A DNA stretch of 7,807 nucleotides from an uncultured Muribaculaceae bacterium (GTDB lineage Bacteria > Bacteroidota > Bacteroidia > Bacteroidales > Muribaculaceae): positions 1 through 7,807 of the forward strand of contig CAJTTA010000058.1 in the NCBI GenBank assembly GCA_910579305.1, read 5' to 3'. The position numbers were made by a program, and so were the translations under genes. The notes beneath the pieces are model-generated. The model searched no databases and had not been told where the DNA came from. It was given only the letters and a program-made list of their open reading frames with translations. Positions 1 through 5,993 of this stretch are shown here, piece by piece; positions within the stretch are counted from its first letter, which is position 1; each line of letters begins with the position of its first letter.

Positions 1-66
1 AATTCCCTCAAAAAATCCTCTCAGCCTTAATTTGATTTAAATTCAAACACTCTCTTAAATTTCGGG

Positions 67-96
67 CAAAGATAATACAAAACATCTGAAGTCAAA
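67..96 (-). promoter_or_regulatory. Leftward Bacteroidota-type promoter for a gene outside the window
   Basis: On the minus strand, TATCTTTG (74-67) matches the -7 consensus TAnnTTTG, and TTTG (96-93) lies 18 bp upstream as a -33 element. The usual spacing is nearer 19-21 bp, so the match is good but not perfect. Transcription would start near position 60 and run off the left edge, leaving a leader of at least about 60 nt. The inference rests on the motif alone. Confidence 0.5.
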
Positions 97-150
97 GTGC
101 TTTAAAACTCCTTTCTCATAAATTTAACATTATTTCATTACCCCCCCGAT

Positions 151-172
151 TTTATTGTTAATCATTAATAAA
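151..172 (-). terminator. Possible weak AT-only hairpin after the leftward operon
   Basis: TTTATT (151-156) and AATAAA (167-172) are inverted copies, with further partial pairing between them. The hairpin lies about 35 bp past the stop of the SGNH gene. It contains no G-C pairs in the stem and no clean U-tract follows, so it is a poor intrinsic terminator. It is the only candidate seen where the operon should end. Confidence 0.2.
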
Positions 173-206
173 TATTGTATATTAAAACATTTTTTCTGTA
201 ACTACT

Positions 207-995
207 CTAATAGACAAGCGAAGAGAAGAGGGATATCAGGCGAGGGACATAGAACACGCGATAACCGGCCTCGTTGGGATGAACGCCGTCGCTCTTATAG
301 AAATAACGCTCGCGGTGATCTGGATTGCCGCCGCTGAGAATCATCGTGCGCTCCGCGTCAAAGCAAGTCACGCCATATTTCATGCACACCTTGCGCGCCC
401 TCTCCGTAAAATCGCGGAAAGAGAGACCGTCGGCACGTCGCCCCCAGTAAGCTCCGTCTATCTTATGAGGAATCATGTAGACGATGGGCTTCCCAGGCCA
501 TTTCTTTATGGCTTTGCGCAAGACCGACTCAAGCGCACCTGTATACGTAGTCTCGTCCACCGCATAGGTAAGATCGGCTGACGCAGACATTCCGGGCTTT
601 TCCTCCGACGGAAACTCGCCTAACGGCACATTGATCCAGAAGTCATTCACGCCGCCCCCTATGAAGATGAGGTCAAGGTCATCAGGCAGGCTCTCGATGT
701 CGCTCACCACATTGCGGCGTTCATCGGCCGTGACAGCGACTGAAGCTCCACTCTTGGCCCTGTTCTCATACTCCGACCCTGTAAGCTCGCTTATCATCGC
801 TGCGAAAGCGCCCCCGTTGTTAGTGCGCGACTCCACGAGCGAGTCGCCGTGGTAGCCTATTTTCTTGCCGTAAAGCGGGGTATGAAAATAAGATCCGTCC
901 GGCTTTTCGCTGAATGTCACCTCGCTTACCATGGCAAGAGGGAAATCTGCCTCCCGTCCATCGGTGGTGGCAACTGTCATGGTCATACCGGGCAC
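207..995 (-). CDS. SGNH/GDSL-type hydrolase, signal peptide cut off by an in-frame TAG
   Basis: The 262 residues from ATG 995 carry the SGNH esterase/lipase blocks. These are GDS with nucleophile Ser52 (YHGDSLVE), the block II Gly in KSGAS (83), the block III Asn in GGGVND (117), and the Asp/His pair in DGVHP (236, 239). Such enzymes hydrolyse esters, often acetyl groups on glycans; the substrate here is unknown. The reading frame continues upstream to an ATG at 1064 that overlaps the previous gene's stop as ATGA. That stretch encodes an apparent signal peptide but contains TAG at codon 19 (1010-1008). The enzyme is therefore either inactivated, made from ATG 995 by reinitiation 12 bp after the TAG as a cytoplasmic protein, or affected by a sequencing error. 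Residues 4-26 form a small motif ending VTF, shared with the upstream gene. The gene ends in TAG and is the last of the operon. Confidence 0.8.
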   Translation of the reverse strand: MPGMTMTVATTDGREADFPLAMVSEVTFSEKPDGSYFHTPLYGKKIGYHGDSLVESRTNNGGAFAAMISELTGSEYENRAKSGASVAVTADERRNVVSDIESLPDDLDLIFIGGGVNDFWINVPLGEFPSEEKPGMSASADLTYAVDETTYTGALESVLRKAIKKWPGKPIVYMIPHKIDGAYWGRRADGLSFRDFTERARKVCMKYGVTCFDAERTMILSGGNPDHRERYFYKSDGVHPNEAGYRVFYVPRLISLFSSLVY

Positions 996-1007
996 CGGCT
1001 CCGATGC

Positions 1008-1064
1008 CTATACGGACAGAGTCCATATAGCCGAAAGCACCACAAAGAGTATATTCTGTTTCAT
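1008..1064 (-). pseudogene. Signal-peptide start of the SGNH gene, ended by an amber codon
   Basis: From ATG 1064 the frame reads MKQNILFVVLSAIWTLSV, then TAG (1010-1008), then ASEPVPG, running in frame into the SGNH hydrolase. The 18 residues have a basic start and a hydrophobic core, as in a Sec signal peptide, and the ASE after the stop would suit a cleavage site. The ATG overlaps the stop of the upstream gene by four bases (ATGA), the usual sign of translational coupling. This is therefore probably the original start. A single base change (for example from CAG, AAG or TCG) would explain the stop. Confidence 0.65.
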
Positions 1065-1564
1065 CTTGTAAATTTAAGAGACTTGTCGTTTACCTTTAGA
1101 ATCCAATGGCCCGGCGGAAGCGAGCGGCAATCCACTTCGACAGAATCAGTGCCGGAGCTGCTGACGGGCACATCCGCCTCCAGCCCGCCGAAGTCATAGA
1201 TGGCGATTGGGGCATAGGCTACCAATGGGCCGGAAATCTCTATGAAATCGCGTCTGACCGTTATGATCAGTTCAGGCGACACCACGTCCACCACAGAATC
1301 AGGACTTGATATGAATCTAATGCACCTTATGCGTGAGATCGCGACATTAATGTCGTCCATATTGAGATCCCGGCCGGAAAAAGTGATGAGCGATCCTTCT
1401 GTGACATTTATTTTAACAGACGTATCGTCATTAAAGAGCAGCAGCATTTCCCACGCCTTCCCGGAAGCCGCGGAAGAGTCGGAAGACTGCCGGGCATGGG
1501 AAGCCGCGGCTGCCTTGAGACTCGCAATAGAAATCAGGAGAATGATGCCAAGCCGAAAAGCCAT
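1061..1564 (-). CDS. Small secreted protein with a Por/T9SS-like C-terminal tail
   Basis: This is a 167-residue protein of unknown function. Residues 1-24 look like a Sec signal peptide (hydrophobic LGIILLISIASL, then an Ala-rich end, AAAASHA). Residues 40-84 form a short beta-rich module with two hydrophobic-aromatic endings, SLITF and RIRCIRF, a pattern common at the start of exported Bacteroidales proteins. The last 50 residues resemble the Por secretion tail. IAIYDFGG (120-127) stands for the usual 'v.iy...G', and SLPPGHWILKVNDKSLKFTR (148-167) for 'sLp.GvYilkv.gks.Kf.k'. It may therefore be exported by type IX secretion or be a stand-alone relic of such a tail. The stop overlaps the ATG of the SGNH gene (ATGA), and 68 bp without a promoter motif separate it from the SPFH gene. 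It probably belongs to the same operon. Confidence 0.7.
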   Translation of the reverse strand: MAFRLGIILLISIASLKAAAASHARQSSDSSAASGKAWEMLLLFNDDTSVKINVTEGSLITFSGRDLNMDDINVAISRIRCIRFISSPDSVVDVVSPELIITVRRDFIEISGPLVAYAPIAIYDFGGLEADVPVSSSGTDSVEVDCRSLPPGHWILKVNDKSLKFTR

Positions 1565-1632
1565 GATTCAAGAGTGTTTATAAAAATAACGCCCGATCAG
1601 CGATAATATTGCAACTTGCACTCTATGGAGGA

Positions 1633-2556
1633 TCAGGAGACGGTGGGGAGCACCGGCTGCGCGGGCTCGTCGGCACAGAGCACTACGAGCAGGTTGCTCA
1701 CAAGAGCCGCGCGACGGTCTTCGGAGAGATTGCACACGCCGTCTTCATCAAGCTTGGCGAGAGCCATGTCCACCATGCTCACGGCGCCTTCCACTATCTT
1801 CTCCCGGGCGGAGATGATGGCGGCGGCCTGCTGGCGGCGCAGCATCACGGCGGCTATCTCGGGGGCGTAGGCCAGATAGTTGATGCGGGCCTCCACCACT
1901 TCCATGCCGGCCATGGCCAGGCGCTCGTTGATCTTGCGCTCGAGCAGTTCACTCACGGCGTCGCCGCCGTCGCGCAGAGTGAGCTCATCGGAGTGGGAGC
2001 CGGTGTTGTCGTAGGCATAATGGCCGGCCACCTCGCGCAGAGCGGCGTCGCTCTGTATGCGCACGAAGTGCTCGAGTGCCTTGGCGCTCACGCCGGCATT
2101 GGCTCCGAGAGAGGCCGAGTCTATGTCGAAGACGGCACGGTAAGTGTTCTGTATCTTCCACACGAGCACCATGCCTATGAGCACGGGATTGCCCACCTTG
2201 TCATTGACCTTGATGGGCTCTATGTCCATGTTGCGCAGACGCAGCGAGAGCTTGCGGCGCGTGAGGAACGGATTGACCCAGAAGTAGCCCACACGGCGGC
2301 AGGTTCCCACATATCGGCCGAAGAATATCATCACACGCGCCTCGCCGGGCTCCTGGGTGAAATATCCGCTACAGCCCAGCACGAAGAGGATGAAGAGCGG
2401 CACATTGCAGCCCACTGATAGCCACAGATTCTCATCCCTGCCCGCCAGACCCAGCGCCAGCATAAGAGCCGGAATGAGGATAAGGATGAAGAAAATCATG
2501 GCAAAGCCATTGATTATAAGACCTTTGTACTCAAATTCCTTGTTCTCGTCATTCAT
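1633..2556 (-). CDS. SPFH/band 7 domain membrane protein
   Basis: This 307-residue protein has two N-terminal membrane helices (about 14-38 and 44-64) followed by an SPFH (stomatin/prohibitin/flotillin/HflK) domain. The domain begins TQEPGEARVMIFFGRYVG (67-84) and ends in the long helix with RRQQAAAIISAREKIVEGA (240-258), typical of the family. SPFH proteins form oligomeric membrane assemblies that organise lipids or regulate proteases; the exact role here cannot be told. ATG 2556 is chosen because it overlaps the kdsB stop as ATGA and gives a normal N-terminus, MNDENKEF. A longer reading from TTG 2577 would add seven residues inside kdsB and is less likely. The acidic C-terminal segment (265-307) has no recognised domain. 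Confidence 0.85.
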   Translation of the reverse strand: MNDENKEFEYKGLIINGFAMIFFILILIPALMLALGLAGRDENLWLSVGCNVPLFILFVLGCSGYFTQEPGEARVMIFFGRYVGTCRRVGYFWVNPFLTRRKLSLRLRNMDIEPIKVNDKVGNPVLIGMVLVWKIQNTYRAVFDIDSASLGANAGVSAKALEHFVRIQSDAALREVAGHYAYDNTGSHSDELTLRDGGDAVSELLERKINERLAMAGMEVVEARINYLAYAPEIAAVMLRRQQAAAIISAREKIVEGAVSMVDMALAKLDEDGVCNLSEDRRAALVSNLLVVLCADEPAQPVLPTVS

Positions 2557-3326
2557 AATGCAATATCGTTTAAACAATTATTATTAAGAAAATCCCTGGC
2601 GCGCTCAAGGTCGGCCGGGGTGTCGATACCCACAGTGGGATGCGTGCTTTCGGCCACGGCGATGCCGAGTCCGGCCTGAAGCCAACGCAGCTGCTCGAGA
2701 CTCTCGGCCTGCTCGAGCGGCGACGGAGGCAGAGAGGGAAGCGACAGAAGAATCTCCCGGCGATAGGCATATACGCCTATATGGGTGAGATATCTGTGGC
2801 GGCGCGGCCACTCCTGCTCCGGCACCCCCCGCAGGAACGGTATGGGCGAGCGGGAGAAATAGAGAGCGAGTCCGGCACCGTCGGTCACCACCTTCACCAG
2901 ATTGGGGTCGAGAAGCGCGTCGGCCGGGGCGTCCTCGGGATAGGGGCGCGCGAGGGTGGCGATCATGGTCTCCGGGGCATTCTCGAATATCCCGCGCAGG
3001 GCGAGTATCTGCTCCGGATGAATGAATGGCTCATCGCCCTGCACATTGATTATCACATCGGCATCGGTGTCGAGAGCGGTCACAGCCTCCACGAGGCGGT
3101 CGGTGCCGCAACAATGGTCGGAACGGGTCATCACGGCCCGGCCGCCGGCCCCCGTCACGCACCGGAGTATGCGCTCATCATCGGTGGCCACCACGGCAGG
3201 CACGCCGGCACGCTCCACGCGTCGCCACACATGATTGATCACTTCGGTGTCACCGAGCATTGCAAGAGGTTTGCCCGGAAACCGCGTAGAGGCATATCGG
3301 GCCGGAATAATTGCCAGGTACTTCAT
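2553..3326 (-). CDS. kdsB: 3-deoxy-manno-octulosonate cytidylyltransferase (CMP-KDO synthetase)
   Basis: This 257-residue enzyme activates KDO with CTP to give CMP-KDO, the donor for the lipopolysaccharide inner core, in the cytoplasm. The sequence carries the whole family pattern. It has the nucleotide-binding start IIPARYASTRFPGKP (6-20), ATDDERI (47-53), the GTDR segment (74-77), NVQGDEP (94-100), the KVVTDG...ALYFSRSPIP region (145-162), HIGVYAYRREIL (182-193), LEQAESLEQLRWL (204-216) and the C-terminal GIDTPADLERAR (233-244). Its length is close to the roughly 250 residues usual for KdsB. The start follows the membrane-protein stop by 3 bp, and the stop overlaps the SPFH start (ATGA). 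Co-transcription with a glycosyltransferase and a flippase-like protein fits a role in envelope synthesis. Confidence 0.96.
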   Translation of the reverse strand: MKYLAIIPARYASTRFPGKPLAMLGDTEVINHVWRRVERAGVPAVVATDDERILRCVTGAGGRAVMTRSDHCCGTDRLVEAVTALDTDADVIINVQGDEPFIHPEQILALRGIFENAPETMIATLARPYPEDAPADALLDPNLVKVVTDGAGLALYFSRSPIPFLRGVPEQEWPRRHRYLTHIGVYAYRREILLSLPSLPPSPLEQAESLEQLRWLQAGLGIAVAESTHPTVGIDTPADLERARDFLNNNCLNDIAL

Positions 3327-3329
3327 TTT

Positions 3330-4406
3330 TTAAGAGGAAATCTTTTCTTTCCTGCCAAAGGCGTCTCTCAGCCAGCGGGGCACGAGCAGAGCACCTATCA
3401 CAAGATATACATAATAAGAGATTATACGCCAGAATACGGCCATGAGCAGGGCCATGGCTGCCGAAGGGATGAGAGAGCCGTAGAACTCTGTGAAGAGCCA
3501 CTCGCTCAGGCCCGCTCCCCCGGGCGTGGGACTCACCATGAGCACTACCCACACCACAAGCTGACGCGCGAGTATGAGCCATTGCTCGGCAATGGCCGAG
3601 GGCACAAAGGCAAGAAACAGAGCGTTGACCACCAGGTAGCGGGAAGTCCAGGAGAGAGCCGTCCCGCCGAATGTCTCCAGCCAGAACAGGAATGGCTTTG
3701 CTCTCAGAGAGGCTGATGTGCTCACCATATTGTCGGCAAGCTCCGAGGCCCGGTGCCGCCAGCGGCGGAGCAGCCTCAGGCGGAAGAGGCGCGTGATGAG
3801 CGCATGTATGCCACGGGGCCAGATGATTATGCCGCACAGAAGCAGCGCAGTCCAGGCAGTGATGAGTGCGTAGACAGTCCAGAATGTATATTGAAGCCCG
3901 GTCTGAAACGCCCCGCTGCCGGAAGTGAAGAGCTCGCCGGCCGGTGTGAGCAGCACCACTATGGGACACGACACCACGAAAAACAATTCATCGAGAAACA
4001 GCGTGGTGAGCATGAGCGTGGTGGCACGCCCAAGCTCAATCCCCTCCCGGTTGAGAAAGACCATGCCTAGCGAACTCCCCCCCACGGCCGAGGGCGTGAT
4101 GCAGGAGGTGAACTCACAGAGCATGTTGACCCTTATGGCTTTTTTCCACGACAAGGCTCTGTCCGTGAGCGCCCGGAAACGCCATGAAAGCCCGAAATCC
4201 CTGCCCAGCATGAAGACCCATGCCAACGCCACGCATGCCAGCACTCGGGGCGTGAAGGATATTTCCCGCCATACATCGCCCAGATCATGAGCGCGCGCGT
4301 CGCGCCAGAAGAGCCAGCCCACCACCGCGAGTCCTATCAGCACGGGGAGCAGCACTTTCCACCAGCTCATGAAGCGCGGCGGAGAGGTATGTGTAGAGTC
4401 AGTCAT
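3330..4406 (-). CDS. Flippase-like integral membrane protein (YbhN/UPF0104, LPG-synthase membrane domain)
   Basis: This 358-residue polytopic membrane protein has hydrophobic segments at about 18-34, 53-68, 128-153, 172-196, 249-268, 276-292 and 312-343. The family signature PTPGGAG (293-299) is present, as are the GGSSLGMVFLNREG stretch (109-122) and TLFLDELFF (135-143). These are typical of the lysylphosphatidylglycerol synthetase membrane domain/AglD-like family. Members without the synthetase domain are thought to flip or handle lipid-linked molecules; the substrate is not known. The ATG lies inside the end of the glycosyltransferase gene (8-bp overlap) and the stop is 3 bp before kdsB, so the three are tightly coupled. 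A role in handling the glycolipid made by its neighbour is an inference from position. Confidence 0.85.
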   Translation of the reverse strand: MTDSTHTSPPRFMSWWKVLLPVLIGLAVVGWLFWRDARAHDLGDVWREISFTPRVLACVALAWVFMLGRDFGLSWRFRALTDRALSWKKAIRVNMLCEFTSCITPSAVGGSSLGMVFLNREGIELGRATTLMLTTLFLDELFFVVSCPIVVLLTPAGELFTSGSGAFQTGLQYTFWTVYALITAWTALLLCGIIIWPRGIHALITRLFRLRLLRRWRHRASELADNMVSTSASLRAKPFLFWLETFGGTALSWTSRYLVVNALFLAFVPSAIAEQWLILARQLVVWVVLMVSPTPGGAGLSEWLFTEFYGSLIPSAAMALLMAVFWRIISYYVYLVIGALLVPRWLRDAFGRKEKISS

Positions 4407-5586
4407 GTCGTTTATGATAAGCTATTAAGTCGCTATACCTGTCGGCCACCTCCCGCATCACGTCATCCCAGGAGCGCACCAGTGAGAGTCGTGCCCCCCT
4501 GCCGGCCAGCCGCAGGGATGCGCGGTCGACCGAAAGGCTGGCTATGGCCTCGGCATAATCACGGGCCGTGCGCGGGCAGAGGAAGCCGTTGTGGCCATGA
4601 TCTATCACCCCGGCGGCCGTGCTCCCCGAGGGAATGAGCGAAGGGGTGCCCATGGCCGCGGCCTCACGCACCACGAGAGGCGCATTGTCATAATAAGATG
4701 GAAACAGGAAGAGATCGGAAGCCGCATAATAGTCGGCAAGCAGCCGGCGGTCATGAAGCACTCCGTGAAGAGCCACACAATGCGAAAGTCTCTCGCGCTT
4801 TACAACGCGTCGCAGCTCCTCGGCCGCATAGCCTGTGCCTATATAATTCATGACAAAGGGCACGCCTCGGTCGCGAAGCAGCAAAAGAGCGTCGAGAATC
4901 ACTCTCACCCCCTTCTCCAGTATATGCTGGCCCACGAAGAGCAACGCCGGCACATCCGGATCCATTCCAAGCCTCCGCCTCGCCTCCACATGATTGCGCG
5001 GCAGTTCCTCCACATCCAGACGAGCCATGTCATTGCCGTTCTCCACCACCTCAAGAGGCCCCTCATAGCCATATTCACGCACAGTCTCCTCCACCTCCCT
5101 CTGAGGTATCCACACCTGGTCACACGACCTGAAGAAGCTGATTATGCGCTTCATGATGCAGCTCACCATAAAGGGGGCATACCTCAGAGAATGCTCCAGG
5201 TCGGAGCGATACTTGGAATGAAACGTGCCTATGAGAGGAATCCCCTTTGAGCGGGAGGCATAGAGAGCGAGCCGGCCGGCCGAGAAAGGACTGTGGGCAT
5301 GGGCGATGGCCAGAGGCATGTCGCGCAACCTGCGCCGTATGCTGAAATCAAGGCGAGGATATCCGTAGCGATAAGGGGGGCGCGAGGCTATGGGCAGCGA
5401 GAAATAAGAAAGCACCGGATATGGCACATGCGGCATGGCCGGATTGCGCGGCGTTACCACGCAAGGTGTGACACCGTGTCCGAAGAACCACTCTGCGTAA
5501 TTCTTCACAGTGAGTGTCACGCCGTCCATCACCGGCGGGAAACTGTCGTTAAACAGCCCGTAACATATTTCATTCCTGCCATGCAT
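4399..5586 (-). CDS. Family 4 glycosyltransferase (GT-B fold)
   Basis: This 395-residue protein resembles the diacylglycerol or phosphatidylinositol glycosyltransferase type of GT4. The N-terminal acceptor half shows FNDSFPPVMDGVTLTVKNYA (12-31), HAHSPF (96-101) and GTFHSKYRSD (120-129). The C-terminal donor half shows VENGND (181-186), FVGQHILEKG (217-226, with the conserved Lys) and the end of the EX7E region, DNAPLVVREAAAMGTPS (300-316). In that last motif the first acidic residue is Asp300 instead of Glu, with Glu308 kept. The enzyme would transfer a sugar from a nucleotide donor at the inner membrane face; sugar and acceptor cannot be told. It is the first gene of the leftward operon. 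Its start fits the conserved N-terminus and lies only a few bases past the predicted transcript start. Confidence 0.9.
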   Translation of the reverse strand: MHGRNEICYGLFNDSFPPVMDGVTLTVKNYAEWFFGHGVTPCVVTPRNPAMPHVPYPVLSYFSLPIASRPPYRYGYPRLDFSIRRRLRDMPLAIAHAHSPFSAGRLALYASRSKGIPLIGTFHSKYRSDLEHSLRYAPFMVSCIMKRIISFFRSCDQVWIPQREVEETVREYGYEGPLEVVENGNDMARLDVEELPRNHVEARRRLGMDPDVPALLFVGQHILEKGVRVILDALLLLRDRGVPFVMNYIGTGYAAEELRRVVKRERLSHCVALHGVLHDRRLLADYYAASDLFLFPSYYDNAPLVVREAAAMGTPSLIPSGSTAAGVIDHGHNGFLCPRTARDYAEAIASLSVDRASLRLAGRGARLSLVRSWDDVMREVADRYSDLIAYHKRHD

Positions 5587-5595
5587 AAGAAGCTA

Positions 5596-5627
5596 CAAAG
5601 GTAGTAAATTTAAGCAAAAGAATCAAC
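5596..5627 (-). promoter_or_regulatory. Promoter of the leftward envelope operon
   Basis: On the minus strand, TACCTTTG (5603-5596) matches the Bacteroidota -7 box TAnnTTTG exactly, and GTTG (5627-5624) lies as a -33 element with TTG 20 bp upstream. Transcription should begin a few bases past 5596, about 3-6 nt before the ATG at 5586. The mRNA would therefore be leaderless or nearly so. Confidence 0.7.
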
Positions 5628-5761
5628 CTTATGCTCAAAAACATACCTGACGCTTTATCGGATGTTCAGAAGACTCTCTGCAAAATTATGGCATGGCGTA
5701 TATATGTAGTTTAACATTATGCTAATCTTAAAACTCATTTTAGGTTACCAAAACATCTTTT

Positions 5762-5790
5762 TTTGATAATTTTACTTAATTATATCTTTG
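5762..5790 (+). promoter_or_regulatory. Weaker distal rightward promoter-like sequence
   Basis: TATCTTTG (5783-5790) is an exact -7 match. The nearest TTTG (5762-5765) is only 17 bp upstream, shorter than the usual 19-21. If used, it would give a leader of about 200 nt that includes the inverted repeat at 5861-5891. Confidence 0.35.
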
Positions 5791-5860
5791 TAGATATATC
5801 ATTGACTACCTGCTTATTATAAGTTAACAATCACATCCTAAGAGTAAACTTTTCAAAAAT

Positions 5861-5891
5861 ATTTTTAGAAATAATTTGGTAATCTAAAAAT
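5861..5891. repeat. Perfect 9-bp inverted repeat, operator-like
   Basis: ATTTTTAGA (5861-5869) and TCTAAAAAT (5883-5891) are exact inverted copies with a 13-bp spacer. Arm centres are 22 bp apart, about two helical turns, as expected for a site bound by a dimer on one DNA face. The -33 TTTG of the first strong rightward promoter (5875-5878) sits at the centre of the spacer, and the second arm lies between its -33 and -7 boxes. No regulator gene is in the window. A stem-loop in a longer transcript is the alternative reading. Confidence 0.5.
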
Positions 5892-5906
5892 TTATATATA
5901 TCTTTG
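5875..5906 (+). promoter_or_regulatory. Rightward promoter 1 of the radical SAM cassette
   Basis: TTTG (5875-5878), 20 bp, then TATCTTTG (5899-5906): an exact Bacteroidota -33/-7 pair with ideal spacing. The leader to the ATG at 5994 would be about 80 nt. The inverted repeat at 5861-5891 overlaps it. Confidence 0.7.
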
Positions 5907-5935
5907 AGAACTCGTAATCTCTTCCTTTATCTTTG
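5903..5935 (+). promoter_or_regulatory. Rightward promoter 2 of the radical SAM cassette
   Basis: A second TATCTTTG (5928-5935) lies 29 bp after the first. The TTTG that ends promoter 1's -7 box (5903-5906) is 21 bp upstream and can serve as its -33 element. The two promoters would then share bases. The leader to ATG 5994 would be about 50 nt. This promoter lies outside the inverted repeat. Confidence 0.6.
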
Positions 5936-5993
5936 AATATTGTCAGAGCCTACTTGAAATCGATCTTCATACACTAACTGAAAAATCTCGTTT

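Larger units (their letters stand above)
1..206. other. AT-rich intergenic stretch at the left edge
   Basis: No coding region is supported here. The stretch lies beyond the 3' end of the leftward operon. It contains a leftward promoter-like sequence (67-96), a run of seven C (141-147) and an AT-only inverted repeat (151-172). There is no ATG on the minus strand between the promoter and position 1, so any gene it drives starts outside the window. Confidence 0.7.
5587..5993. other. Divergent regulatory region between the two operons
   Basis: This AT-rich stretch of about 400 bp separates the leftward envelope operon from the rightward radical SAM cassette. No gene is supported; the only short ATG-started frames are about 15 codons. 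It contains one leftward promoter (5596-5627), two good rightward promoters (5875-5906 and 5903-5935), a weaker rightward match (5762-5790) and an operator-like inverted repeat (5861-5891). The middle part, about 5630-5755, shows only one isolated leftward TAATTTTG (5688-5681) without a -33 partner. Confidence 0.75.

Noticed and set aside
141..147. Run of seven C as a phase-variation tract
   Set aside because: It lies outside any gene and does not sit between promoter boxes. Seven bases are short for slippage control.
820..1026. Possible frameshift joining a 68-codon minus-strand frame to the SGNH gene
   Set aside because: The signal-peptide start at 1064 is already in the same frame as the hydrolase, so the defect is a stop codon and not a frameshift.
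2553..2577. TTG start at 2577 for the SPFH protein
   Set aside because: ATG 2556 overlaps the kdsB stop as ATGA, and the seven extra residues match nothing typical of the family.
1609..3716. Long plus-strand open frames opposite the SPFH, kdsB and membrane-protein genes
   Set aside because: They are His-, Gly- and Arg-rich mirror frames caused by high GC in the real minus-strand genes. No motifs are seen.
5662..5709. A 15-codon ATG-started frame in the divergent region (MFRRLSAKLWHGVYM)
   Set aside because: It is very short, has no promoter in the right place and no sign of conservation that I can see.
5745..5882. Inverted 8-bp pair TTACCAAA (5745-5752) and TTTGGTAA (5875-5882)
   Set aside because: The copies are about 120 bp apart and AT-rich. 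A pair like this is expected by chance in 400 bp.
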